Assembly: GCA_027625915.1 (NCBI GenBank)
Contig: JANTQA010000042.1
Location: 570,001-634,000, forward strand
Source of the DNA: Anaeramoeba flamelloides
Lineage: Eukaryota > Metamonada > Anaeramoebidae
Direction of reading: 5' to 3'
DNA length: 64,000 nucleotides
Both the position numbers and the translations under genes were made by a program. The notes under the pieces were generated by a model that searched no databases, was not told the origin of the DNA, and saw only the letters and a list, made by a program, of their open reading frames with translations. Shown here piece after piece: positions 24,358-34,919 of the stretch (positions within the stretch are counted from its first letter, which is position 1; each line of letters starts with the position of its first letter).

Positions 24358-24654
24358 GATAATTTTGGATTGGGGGCAATTTTCGTCAATACATCACGTG
24401 GGCCAATTGTTGATGAAAGTGCTCTAGTTGAGGCTTTAAAGGGGAAGAAGGTCTGGGGAGCAGGATTAGATGTTTTTGAAAATGAACCAGAAATAAATCC
24501 AGAACTATTGGAAAATGAAAATTGTTTCTTAACACCACATATTGGTGGATCAACCAGCGAGGCTAGATATCTATTAATGGATGCCATGTTTTCAAATATT
24601 AGAGAATTTAAGAAAACTGGAAAACCGAAATACCCAGTTCAAGAATTAAATTAA
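16408..24654 (+). CDS. D-2-hydroxyacid dehydrogenase (glyoxylate/hydroxypyruvate reductase-like)
   Basis: There are three exons, 16408-16843, 22033-22290 and 24359-24654. All junctions are phase 1 and join to 329 residues, the usual length of GRHPR-type enzymes. It should be cytosolic and reduce glyoxylate or hydroxypyruvate (or related 2-keto acids) with NAD(P)H. Exon 1 has the substrate-domain block (GYDHIDI, then ADQALSLIL). Exon 2 has the Rossmann motif VGFVGFGKIGQ (residues 154-164). Exon 3 has the catalytic Arg in NTSRG (R245), the Glu of LDVFENEP and His292 in TPHIGGST. Introns are 5189 and 2068 bp. The first holds a LINE, a MITE and other repeats; the second ends in a 41 bp (TA) run just before the acceptor. 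The loop around the exon 2/3 join (DNFGLG) is a few residues longer than usual, so that acceptor is the least certain junction. The exact substrate cannot be read from sequence. Confidence 0.92.
17725..17826 (-). mobile_element. LINE 3' tail, copy 3 (reverse)
   Basis: On the minus strand it carries TATGAAATCTAGGATT, then CTAAAGTGTAATTTACCC and TTCTTTAAT, matching the ends at 20830 and 6800. It is about 100 bp long, lies in intron 1 of the dehydrogenase, and is opposite in orientation to the larger LINE in the same intron. Confidence 0.65.
18085..18290 (+). repeat. Intron repeat I, copy 1
   Basis: It resembles 22835-23025 in the next intron of the same gene: TACTCATACT, ACAACTTGATCTT, TTTGTTTGTAACT, AAAGAAAATTCATCCAGGT. 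Both copies are in the same orientation and end in CCAGGT(A/G)AAA. No terminal repeats were seen. The minus strand of the second copy has a coding-like frame that is interrupted in this one, so it may derive from a mobile element. Confidence 0.55.
18810..19082. mobile_element. Foldback MITE with TTA target duplication
   Basis: This is a 273 bp element. Its arms of about 85 bp are near-perfect inverted repeats, starting CTGTCAAACCTAAAACC and continuing through AACCCGGTAATTCC and GATCAATTGTAAATATTAG. It is flanked by TTA on both sides (18807-18809 and 19083-19085). A 3 bp TWA duplication is typical of PIF/Harbinger-type elements, though TA with a chance T is also possible. No coding capacity. 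The high arm identity implies a relatively recent insertion. Confidence 0.85.
19430..20830 (+). mobile_element. Decayed, 5'-truncated LINE (reverse transcriptase)
   Basis: Non-LTR retrotransposon remnant in intron 1 of the dehydrogenase. Seen in order: an RT motif A-like MAKCFDSIS (about 19510-19540), the GGPLSPMIFALISH block (about 19640), SADDLILIKKG (the (A/F)ADD catalytic box, about 19732), and a C-terminal CHLC...H...C finger ending in WVCPSYEKDR (about 20542-20630). Then come EIYDF and the 3' end with GTGTAAATTACAC and an A-rich tail. The pieces lie in different frames with stops between them, and the endonuclease and 5' part are missing, so it is dead. Its orientation is the same as the host gene. 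The clade cannot be fixed from these pieces. Confidence 0.85.
21400..21850 (+). repeat. Dispersed repeat J, partial copy in dehydrogenase intron 1
   Basis: It aligns with about 41690-42110: GTTTACTTTA, ATACTACTAATTT, ACTATTTTAAATT, TTTATATTCGAAAGAATATC, then AATAATCTCAA and TTTTTTGCCAAAAA. A (TA) run at 21838-21858 follows. Class unknown. Confidence 0.5.
22835..23025 (+). repeat. Intron repeat I, copy 2
   Basis: Partner of 18085-18290. The minus strand has a run of coding-like sequence (AGFSLYYDQVVSNEKDQ, then VVVFLIPKHRNTE). It has no recognisable family and no intact counterpart in copy 1. It lies in intron 2 of the dehydrogenase. Confidence 0.5.
24314..24354. repeat. (TA)20 microsatellite at a splice acceptor
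   Basis: This is 41 bp of alternating TA ending four bases before the AG (24357-24358) of the dehydrogenase's last exon. It takes the place where a pyrimidine tract would normally lie. Other (TA) runs of 20-26 bp are at 7121-7142, 21838-21858, 23907-23932, 24122-24142 and 34784-34804, three of them in this gene's introns. Confidence 0.9.
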
Positions 24655-27600
24655 ATATATAATTCTTTATAATTAATCGTATATTGTGAACGACTTTAAT
24701 TATTTAAAGTTTAGATCTATGAATTTTTTGATTTTTCTATTTTTTTCAAATCTTACATTCTTGACCAAATTTTTTTTTTTTTTTTTTTTTTTTTAACTTT
24801 TATTTTATTACCTTTTTACAATCATAATGATTGTAGTGCGTACTGATATTGAAATCCCAATTTTTAATTCATTATTTGTTTTTTTGATAACAAAACTATA
24901 AAAAAAAAAATTCTTCTTCAACTAAATTTAAAAATACTCAAGTTATTCTTTAGAAAAAAATATTACCAACTTTTTTTTTTCTTTCATTTAGCTTTGTAAA
25001 ATTTTTTATTCTTTCTTAGTTTATTGTTATTAATCTGTTCACTCAATTAGAATCATGGATAAAAATGATTTTTTTTTTTTGAAATTAGAATTTGAAAATA
25101 TTTTAAATATAGTTTCAAATTAAAGAAATAACAATTAGATTCCACAAAAAAAAAAATTATAAGGATTTCTACTTTCTGTAAATAATATAACCCCATTTCA
25201 AAAATTGTGAATCACCCGAAATAATAAATTGAAAAAATAAAAATATATCCTTTAGATCCGAGAACAATTAAATAATTAAATCTCATATGTAATTCACTTT
25301 TAAATCATTCTAAATATATAAAATCATGATAATTTAAAAATAAAAAAAAGTTAAACAAAAACTAAAAAAAAGTGAGTCACAATTTTTGAAATGAGAATTA
25401 CAGATTTTTTTTTAATAATTAAATTTGTTTTAAAAGACATTACATCACCGAAATTGTCTGAGTGATTATTTATCTTTTTGAAGATCTTTTTTTTTTTTCC
25501 ACTTTATCTTTTTCAAAAAAACAAGAATCAAAAAAAAAAAAAGAAATTAAAAACAAAAAAAAAAAAAAAATCAAAAAAAAAAAAGAAAAAAAGCACAAAA
25601 AACAATAAATCAAAAATTTTTGATGTTTGAAAATTAAAGTTCTGTTCAAAAAATAAAAAAAAATATAGTAAATAATATCACCAAAAGGGTTATTTGGTAC
25701 TTTAATTCACGTAAAAATAAAAATAATCCAGACTAAAAAAAAGGAGAGAAAATCACAATTACCTTTGTCATTAAAATAATTTATTAGAACAATAGAACAA
25801 CACAATATACAAAAATCATATACAATACGAAGTTTAAAAGTTTGTGTTGTTTATTGAGAGTGTTTATCAATTGCCATCAATTTTTAGACTCAAAAAATGA
25901 GGTTATTTTTCAATTTCATTTTTAAGTTTATTAATAAGGGTGCTCGGTTTTAGATACCGAAAAATATCTTGTTCATTTTTTATTAAAAAATACACATGAA
26001 ATGGTTTTTTGATCCGAATTGGAAAAAATTATCATCAAAAATAAGTCAAAAGTAAATTAGATTGATGAAAAAGATTTTTCTTATGTTAAAAATTAATTAT
26101 TTCGATCGAAAATCATTTTAGTTTCAGTATTATTATGTAAAAATTTTGAATAAACACCTATCAAAAACCAAAGTCTTAATATTTTAATTTTTTTACTTGA
26201 TTTGTATATTTTTTAAAAAACTATAAAACTTTTCATATGCGCCCAGACCGGGGATGGTTTTCTTGTTGACAAACCTGAGTTTTCTAATATCAAAAAATTC
26301 GATTTAATGAAAGAATAAAAATGTTTGAGGTTGTTTTTGTGTTTTGATTTCTAAAAATTATTTTCAATTTTTGAATTTCTGTAACTTCCACAAACATTTT
26401 TATTCTATTATTAAATCGAATTTTTTGATATTATAAACATAAGGGTTTTGACAAGAAACCTGTGCATTATGGGCGCACTTGTAAAAGTTTTATGGTTTTT
26501 CAAAATATATACAAATCAAGTAAAAAAAAAATTAAAATATTAAGAATTTGATTTTTCCACACAGTGTTTCGGGGAGTAGTCATTTTTGAAAATAAAATGA
26601 AATCTTGTCAAGATCTTGGAAATTTTTTTTTTTGTAATTTGTGTTTCGACCTATGGAATGGATGAGTTAGCCTCATTTAAACAATTTATTGATTTGAGTT
26701 TCTCTTTTGAAATTCGAAATTTACATGTTTCCTATATAAAACGAAAAAAAGTAACCAATTGTTTTGTTTAAGAATTAAGTTAATTCTTGAAAATGGGAAA
26801 ACAAATTTTTCGTTTTATATTGGAAAGTATTGATTTTGAAAGCAAATTTTTTATTTGATTTCTTTTTCTTTGATTAATATTTCAATTCAAATCTTAGCCA
26901 ATAAAACTAAATGAAGTATAGGTGATTCAATAAATGAATATTTGGTAGAAGCTTAACTACAGTTTATTAATTAAATTGAGATCTATTATGCAAAAAAAAA
27001 TTTTATTCTTTAAGATTTTGAAAAAGTTTTTTTCTGGTTTTCAAAAAATGAAAAAAAATTGCAAAAAAATTTTTAATTTTGAAAAATTTTTTTAACAAAG
27101 TGTTTTGTCTTATTCAAAAGAATCCTTATAACAATTCAATTCATTTTTGGCAGAAAAAAAATGATATTGAATTTTGAGAATAAAATTAACTAATTCCCAA
27201 ATATCTTCAAGTAAATTTTATTTTGAAAAATCGAATTTTGTCTTAATACAAAAACAAAATTTCCGAGTAAAATTTTTACATGACTTTAAAACTTTGATTA
27301 TTATACCTATCCTTCTTAAAAAAATACAATTATTTTTTAATTGGTTGAATATATCAATTTTTTGGGTTAACCAAAAGTTTTATCTCAAAAAAGAAAAAAA
27401 ATCTTTATATTAATATTACTGGTAACAAAGAAATGTTATAGTATAATAATGATCAAAATGACAATAAATGGGTAAAAACTTGTTAAATTGTGAGAAATAA
27501 AATAAATTTAATCGTTTTCTTTTTCGGAAAAAATGGAAAAAAAAAATTGATCTCACTAAACTAATTTTCTTTTATGGCTTTCTTAGTCGATCAGAATTTT

Positions 27601-28219
27601 TTGACACTTGGGATCTACAAAATTTGTAAGTAGAGAATACCACCAATAACATATTTTAAAATTTTGCCTTGTTGTCGTAGAAGACTAGTCCCTTAAACAC
27701 AATTATTCTATTAAAAATTTTATCTCAGTGCTCAATAAAGAAGCGAATAAAACCTTTAAAAATCTCAGTTCTAATTCATTTTGTCAAGATCTTTTGGTTG
27801 ATTTTTCAACAAATAATTAGTAAAATATTTTTGAACTTGAAGTAAAAATTTTTTGTTTTTAACTGAAAAATAACAGTAAATAGAATCTTGAAATTCTCGA
27901 ATCGTTTCGAATTCAATCTTGATATTAATTTTAGTTTCCCAACGTGGTTTAAAAGAATGTACGTTTTCAAGTGCTTGTCCTTGAGTTTAAGTATAAATTA
28001 AAAACAAACAGATTTAGCTTAAAATTGAAAAACAAATTAAGACATTTTGAAGGATCAACTTTAATAAATGATCAATTGATAAAAAAGAATGGTTAAAAAA
28101 CATACCAAGAATTTATTTTTTTTATTCAAACAACCCTGAAAATAAGGATCCAGTAATAAAAAAAAAAAAAAAGGAAGGCTATATCCTAAAAAGAAAAGAC
28201 GATCCAAATAAAAAAGGAA
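24655..28219. other. Intergenic region with one foldback element
   Basis: Apart from the foldback at about 26151-26572, this stretch shows only A/T-rich DNA with long A and T runs (for example about 24773-24794 and 25480-25600). No exon was recognised. Confidence 0.6.
26151..26572. mobile_element. Foldback element with about 180 bp arms
   Basis: The arms at about 26151-26345 and 26395-26572 are inverted copies sharing TCTTAATATTTTAATTTT, ACTTGATTTGTATAT, TATAAAACTTTT, GCGCCCA and ATCAAAAAATTCGATTTAAT. GC-rich islands (GCGCCCAGACCGGGG) sit in the arms. It looks like a MITE; the ends and any target duplication were not resolved. No second copy was seen in the window. Confidence 0.7.
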
Positions 28220-28614
28220 CTATTTCTTTTGGATAACAATGATTTTTTCAGAGTTTGTTGCAATTAAAAATGTCTTTTTTCCAACATTTACTGTTTGTTT
28301 TTTTTTTGTTTAAAAGGAAGAAAAAAAGAAAAAAAGAAAAAACAATCAATAAATAAATAAGTAAAATTAAGACAACAAAACAATTGGAACAAGATAAAAA
28401 TCAAAAAACAATTACCTTCAATTCTTTTGAAATCTTCAGACAAAGAAGATATAAACCCATTAACTTCTTGTGTCATTTTATATAAAATCGATGCGATTTC
28501 TTCTTTATTCTTTTCCAGTTCACCGGATGCTCTTTCAATTTTGCCACTTTCTTTGTCTAAAATTAAATAGCCACTTTGGTGCTTTACAACACTTTCATTG
28601 AGCCAGTCTGTCAT
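28220..28614 (-). CDS. LAMTOR4: LAMTOR4, Ragulator complex subunit
   Basis: There are two exons on the minus strand, 28614-28416 and 28290-28220, with a 125 bp intron (GTAATT donor, ACAG acceptor). Joined in phase 1, they give 89 residues and a TAG stop. LAMTOR4 is a small roadblock-like subunit of Ragulator, the lysosomal scaffold that anchors Rag GTPases and activates TORC1. The match to known LAMTOR4 runs the whole length: GYLILDKE...ASGELE aligns with the GYLVL...SSGDLE strand, then a helix with an FISSLSEDFKRIEV block like GFRL..G..FKRLSV, then TFLIATNSEKIIVIQKK like TLLVTVSGQRVFVVKRQ. The length (human 99) fits. The frame that reads through the donor is lysine/phenylalanine-rich intron sequence. 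The ATG used is the first in frame. No partner gene of the complex is adjacent. Confidence 0.9.
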
Positions 28615-29010
28615 TTTTCCAAAAAATAATATTACAATGTATAAACTTTCAAAAAATGAAAATTATTAAAGTCAATCACAACAAAAATAATATATTAATT
28701 CCATTTATATTTGAGCGATTACAAAATCATTCGATATCAGGACTTTAAATGAATATCTAATTGTTTTTTTATCTTTTAAGGAATTCTATTTATTGAAATA
28801 AAGCTATTCAATACTATTGTTCCAAATTAAAAGGATACAAAAATAGGAAACTAACAATAATTACCTGATGAACAAAAATAAATTGAAAGATATGAAAATA
28901 AAACTCTTTAATTGTATTTATACTATTCAAATAGATTTTAAAGTTATATTTTTTTTCAATATCTTAAAGAGACTTACAACTCTTATTTATTTTTAATCTC
29001 AAAGATAATA

Positions 29011-29486
29011 CTGTGGTGTAACTAACCCGTGTTTTTTATTTTAACCCATTAATAAAATTTAACTAATGCAAAAAATATTGGATGACTCTAGAAATAAAAG
29101 AAACAAACCAATGGTATGAAAACAGTATATAAACAAGAAATTGGGTTCTTTAAATAAATTTTAAAAAAGAATTATGAAGATACTGGGAGATTAAAATGTA
29201 ATTTTTCTGACAAAAAAATGACGAAATTTCATTTTTTGAATTTTTATAAAAAAATCATTTAATCTCAGAAAATTTATAAATATCATTAAAATTTTTGAAA
29301 CCAAAGCATTTAATATTATTGTGCCATTTTGGTTAATCAAAGATCTAACCTCTAAAGTCAATTTGGATCTGAACCAAGAATCTATAAGTGATTTCTGGTC
29401 TTCCAATACCCAAGTCTGAAAAAAAAACACGAGTTAAATTTTTGTAATGTGTTAAAGGTTGTCAACATGGGTTAGTTACACCACTG
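29011..29486. mobile_element. Tc1/mariner-like short element
   Basis: This is a 476 bp element with 22 bp inverted ends, CTGTGGTGTAACTAACCC on the left and CAGTGGTGTAACTAACCC inward from the right. It is flanked by TA on each side (29009-29010, 29487-29488). The interior has a broken minus-strand frame (about 29430-29191) with no clear transposase motif. It is best read as a non-autonomous Tc1/mariner-type element. Confidence 0.85.
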
Positions 29487-31952
29487 TAGAGTAATTATTT
29501 ACACAATTATTATCAAAATAAAACTGATATAATTAACTTCCTTAATCAACTTTAAAGTGATGAGTTAACATTTTTCAAAAAATTCATTTTTTCCCAATTC
29601 AATTTCCATTCAAAACATCTGATCCCTTTTTTGTTTAGATTTTTTGATCCAATTGAAAATTGAAAAATTTGTAAAATTTTTTTAATTTCAAAAAAATCTC
29701 ACTTTTAGTTGTTTTGGAAAGTCTGTATTCACAAATAACCTTGAGTCTTTAGTCTCATTTAAAAAATCCAATAAAAATAAATCAAAAATTGAATGCTTGA
29801 AAATCCAAAAAAATTAATTATCCATTTGATTCGTTAATATTTATTAAATTTCTTGAAAAAAAAAAAGAGATTAGGTAATATTCTTTTCCAAGTATTAAGA
29901 GTATAAAAAAACTAACCATTAGTATTTAAATCAGTTATTTGATAATATCTATTATTTTTATTATTATTATTAGAATTATTAATTAGAATTTGTTTTATAT
30001 GAAAAATCTTTAAATAATAAGAGAAATAATTGTGAAGTCTATTTATACATAAAATCTTTGTCTTGTCAGTAACGAACTGAAAAGATAAAGATTGAGTGAT
30101 AATTATAAATAATCAAATTAAAACGTATTTCTCTAGATTCTAAGTTGTATTTTCAAGGTTTTTAAAAAAATATATTGGGGGAATTTTTAATTTGATTCTT
30201 TAGTTTTTTTTCTCGTATTATTTTATTCAGCTTGAAGAAAAAATTATTTGAAGTATTTCTTTGAATCAAAAAATTATTTTTTTTTTCAAGTTTAAAATAA
30301 TTCGTGTAATTTTTTCGAAATTATGTAGTTTTTTATACTGGATTATTATAGAACTTAGGTGTTTACTTTTTTAAAGTTTATTTTTGTACACTTCCTTTAT
30401 CGGCTATTAAGATTTCAATCTTTTTTCAAAGAAAATTATTTTTTTTTAAATCATTTGGAAATATGTTGTATTTTGAACTTTTTCAAAAATGATAAAAATA
30501 CAACCAAATTTTGAAAATAATAATTCATTTCTGAAAAAAAAACATTAAAAGTAAGCTTCGTTTTGTAGTAATCAAGATTTTTTCTCTATTTTTCAATTTC
30601 AAGATGAAGTAAAAATTTTTGAATTTGCTATTAAATTTACTTAACCATTTTTTCCCAAACAGTAATATTCAAACTTTTTGAAAATGATCACAAACAAAAT
30701 CTACAACTTGGTAATATATTTCATTTTATATTAAGGGGATATTAAACTCTGAAAAATTTTCAAGTGGTTTTTTTTTAATTGGGAACCTTAATTAAAAAGA
30801 AGAGTAAAATCAATTAAGAGAAGAAACAAATTATTTTTAAAGAATAATTAATTCTATCATTTTAAATCAAATCAATAAAAAATAAAATTAAATCTCCTTG
30901 ATTTTTCAAATAGTTAAAGTGTTTTTGGAGATTATAAAAAAAGAAACAGATTATTTTTTTCTCAAAATTTAACTTGTTTGGAATTGGGATTTTTTAAAAC
31001 TGTTTTTTTTTTTTTGTTAATTGAATTTTGAGACTTTTTTTTTTGTTTTTTATTGCCTTTTTTTTTATTCAAGAAGCGCAATTTCATCATAGCCTTTTAA
31101 GTGAAAAGTCTTTTATTGGTTATGTGATAAATACAAGGTTATTTGATAAATCATTAAGTAATATTATACATTGTAAAAATCTACTAATAAATTATTTACA
31201 AAAAAGAAAAAAAAAATTGACCAAATACTTGTAATTAAAAAACTTAGAAAAAATATCATTACAATAAAAAATGGACTTACTTCGGGAGTTATTTCTCATA
31301 CAAATTATTGTTTTTACCGATTATTAATCACACTATGGTACTCTACAACAGGATTGTTTGTTTATATTGTTATTATACCTAATAATTTTTCAATATACCT
31401 AGCCTTTCCATTGAGAACAATTTAATATCAAGTTTTCTCTAAATTGATTAAGATTCATATTTAGTAATTTTAGACTTTCAGCTTTCCAATTAATATTTTC
31501 GTTGTCTTTTTTTGTAAACTTTTAAATTTTTTGATATATGTTCAAAACCAAAAATTTCCATTTTTTTTTTTGAGTTTATATCTTCTTTTATAAATTGAAA
31601 TTCTGACTTGTTAAATTTTTTGCCTCGGTTTTATAAATTATTCTTGGAGTATGTGGATTAATTTTTTGAAATTTTTGTGACTTTTTTTATTTATCCAAAC
31701 AAAAACACAATTTTTTGACACACATCTCTACATTGTGACTTTTTTTTTTGGTGTCTCTTATCGCTTTCAATTAAACGTTATCAAACTCATTAGGATCATA
31801 TATTTTTAGTGAAAATTAATTTCAAAAAGTGACTTCTTTTTAAACGATAACTAATTTCTCTCAAGTTGACAATAAAGGTTGTTTCTAAAGGACAATAGAC
31901 TCTTTATAATAATTAATTTCTGTATGAACTTTGGTAAAAAAAATTAAGTGTA

Positions 31953-32440
31953 GAGCAGTGAAAAAAATACCGGACATGAAAAAAATCCCGGACAAGATTT
32001 TTAATTGTGAATATTAGTAAAATTATTATGTAATTTCATTTATTTGTAATCAAATTCCTTTTTTTAAGAATCTAACTTTTTCAATTATAACTGCCCCACT
32101 TATTAGAATGATGATTAATGAAATCACACTTGTTCAAAACACCATTCAATCAATCAAAAAACAAGAAGGAAAAATTATCATTTTCCAAACTCTAGTAAAC
32201 CTTGATAAAACTTGATTGTTTTTCAAAAAAAAGTTGATCTACTTTAACTATCAAACAATTAATAGAGTATTCTAGAGACACCTTATTTTGATGGACTTTA
32301 GGTAGGTTTATTACTAATCTCATAAAAAAATTGGTTATTTATAATAAGGATTTAATTGAAATTAGACAAAAATTTTACTAATAATCACAATTTAAAATCA
32401 TGTCCGGGATTTTTTTCATGTCCGGTATTTTTTTCCCAAC
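31953..32440. mobile_element. TA-flanked MITE, family K copy 1
   Basis: The ends are inverted repeats of about 60 bp: AAAAAAATACCGGACATG, AAAAAAATCCCGGACA, then AATTGTGATTATTAGTAAAA-like DNA, with TA on both outer sides (31951-31952, 32441-32442). The interior (CTTATTAGAATGATGATTAA, CATTTTCC, GATCTACTTTAACTATCAA, GAGTATTCTAGA) matches the interior of 59976-60433 in opposite orientation. No open frame. Confidence 0.8.
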
Positions 32441-32679
32441 TATATCTAATGGTCTAAAACATAAATTCACATAAAAATTATAAAATTGTTTTGTGGTTTG
32501 AGGAAGAGCAGCAAAATTAGAGAAAAAATAATTTAATCTTATTACTTAAATTTAGGAACTTAAGTTCGAACTTGTTCATTTTTTCGTTTCTTGTAAATAT
32601 TTTTTTTTTTGTTTAATTTTACTTTTTGATTTTGGAAAAATCTACAAACGTCACACATCTTCAGAAAAAGTCTTCTTGA

Positions 32680-34372
32680 ATGATCAAGCCCTTGTCTCCA
32701 AACATTCTTCAAGGGAAAATATTTTATCTTGAAGTTCAAGATCAACAAATCCTCCAAGACACAACCCAAAAATTAATATATTTTGGTGGGCAAATCTCCA
32801 CGTTCCTTAATGGCAGTGTCAATTGTTTGGTTACTGATAAGATTGATCACTGCACACAACCTTTACATAAACCTTTTTTTGTACAAAACACTTTCTCTTT
32901 TTCACAATTCTTGCAACCTACCTACCAAACACCAAATGTGACCACCAAGTTATTCAACAACACACAACAATTGCGAAGATCGCAACAAATTTTACAACTA
33001 CTGAGTAATTTTTTATTTCAACTTTTCTTTGATGACTTTTTTTGGTTTTTTCCTTGTTGAAGTCAATCTTTTTATCAAGATCGAAAATTTTTTTTTCTTG
33101 GCTCTTTGAGTTCAGCTCATTAATATTTCTCAAAGTTTCATTTCAACAGTTAAATGAAAAAAAGATCGAACAAAACAATTTTGTACTCACCAAGAAATTC
33201 ATTGACGGTACTTTTTTTTTTTTCATTCCCCTTCAAATAAATTTAATTTATTTTAATTTTTTATTCTTCTTTTCCAATCCAAAAAACAAAAAAAAAAAAA
33301 AATAAAAAAACAAATTTTTTAATTTTGAAAAGATTTTAATTCTTCAATTTCAATTGCAAAGCAATTAGGGATTAATGTCCAGTCGGTTCACGATGTTAGG
33401 ATCTGGTTAAACAAAAATATCTTGGAAATGCAATACCATAATAACAACGGAGTTAAGGAATCAATCCAAACAAACGATCAGCTAACTTTTTCGAACAAAA
33501 CAAATAAATTATTATTTTATTTAAATGATCAGACAAACAAAGAACGAGAAAATAATTTGAGCAATAATATATTCAAAAAACGAACAGAAACTTCATGGTT
33601 TCCGAACACACAAAATAAAATTGAAAATGATGGAAATTCAAGAAGGAAAGTTAATTTATTATTGGAAGCAAACATTTTTCTTCAAAATGAGGAAGAAAAA
33701 ATGAAAAATCAACAAATACAAACAGAAAGAGTCTGTGGAAATTTTAAAGAAAAAGAAAATGTAAATATAAACACATATAAAAATACAAACGCATATTTCA
33801 ATATCCGTGCTAATTCCAATAGAACAGAGATCGGTATTGAAAAAGAAAAACCAAAATTTACGAAAATAAATAAAATCAAAAATGATTCCAATATTTGCCC
33901 TTATATAAAGTATGAGTCAACAAATTCTGTATCTTGTCCTGTTTTTAAAGAATTTAAAGAATGTACGATCCCAGATACATTAAGTTTTTTATATAAACGA
34001 TCTCGTCCCAGAAATCGAACGTTTTCATTTGAATACTTAAGATCAAAACGTAAACAAAAAATTAAGCAAATTCCACCAAAGGTTATTGCCAATGGCTATT
34101 GTGAAATATGTAAAAAAAGATATCAAAAAATTGAAAAGCACATTTTGGATAAAAAGCACAGGAAATTTGCTCGAAATAATGAAAAGTATTTTGAAATTGA
34201 TCTTTTATTTGATCATATCCAAAATAATTTCACGAACCAACCCAAATTATCTCCAGAAATAAAATCTAAAAATAAGATTAATAATTCTTCTCCTTTAGAA
34301 AAATCTGAAGTAATCCTTTTAAATTTATCTATTCCAAATAAAAAAAAAATTAAAAATAAAAAAACAAATTAA
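32680..34372 (+). CDS. DBF4: DBF4, regulatory subunit of CDC7 kinase (DDK)
   Basis: There are two exons, 32680-33004 and 33333-34372 (GTAATT donor, GAAAAG acceptor, phase 1), giving 454 residues. DBF4 activates CDC7 kinase, which phosphorylates MCM helicase to fire replication origins in the nucleus. Motif N (BRCT-like) is seen at residues about 9-140: LQGKIFYLEVQDQQI, LIYFGGQISTFL, CLVTDK, and across the splice AKQLGINVQSVHDVRIWL. Motif M is seen as CPYIKYESTNSVSCPVFKEF. Motif C is the DBF-type zinc finger: Cys365-x2-Cys368-x9-His378-x5-His384 within GYCEICKKRYQKIEKHI, followed by KHRKFARNNEKYFEID. The linkers are Asn/Lys-rich. The frame ends in a Lys/Asn tail, and coding-like DNA continues to 34761 in shifted frames, so the true C-terminus may be longer. 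Confidence 0.9.
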
Positions 34373-34761
34373 AAATAAAAAAAAGAATTAAAAATAAAAA
34401 AAAATTCAAAATTACAATAAAAGGTAAAAAATAAAGGTTACCAAGATATAAATATAATATGTAATCAATCAAGAAAAAGAAAAAATGATTATTTGGGAAA
34501 GAATACGAATGACAATTTTATGAAAAAAAATAATAATCCTAAGGAAATAAAACAGAAATTACAGCCAATTTACCCTCAATTAGAGAACGATAATAATAAA
34601 TTATTAATATCAGAACATAATCTTGAAATAAAAAAATTAATCAAAATCAACAAAAAACAAATAATTCTCAAATAAACCAAAATTATTTGAAAAATCTAAA
34701 GATCAATAATTCAAAATTAAAACGAAAAAGATTGGTTGTGGATTTTACTTACCAAAAATAA
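34373..34761 (+). other. Coding-like tail downstream of DBF4
   Basis: After an A-rich stretch, one frame is open to about 34675 (NFMKKNNNPKEIKQKLQPIY, then PQLENDNNKLLISEHNLEIKK). A second frame, overlapping across an A run, continues with NQNYLKNLKINN and KLKRKRLVVDFTYQK before a TAA at 34761. The composition matches DBF4's linkers. It could be the gene's real 3' end with an unseen short intron, frame errors in A homopolymers of the assembly, or a decaying tail. No splice pair with matching phase was found. Confidence 0.45.
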
Positions 34762-34919
34762 TTGTTTTTTTCTTTATTGATTTAATATATATATATATAT
34801 ATATTCAGTTATGAAAACATTTGAAAATAAACAAAAAAATAAATTTTTATTAAAATTTTTTTTAAATAAACCCACTTTTTTTAAAAAGGGTATGCCTTTG
34901 AAAAACTCTAATATTAATT

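Larger units (their letters stand above)
28615..32679. other. Intergenic region with two TA-flanked elements
   Basis: It contains the TIR elements at 29011-29486 and 31953-32440. Between them the DNA is A/T-rich with homopolymer runs. A short frame at about 31028-31234 has weak coding character and no recognisable family. Confidence 0.55.

Noticed and set aside
31028-31234. Plus-strand frame of 68 codons
   Set aside because: Starts in a T run, has weak coding composition and no recognisable domain.
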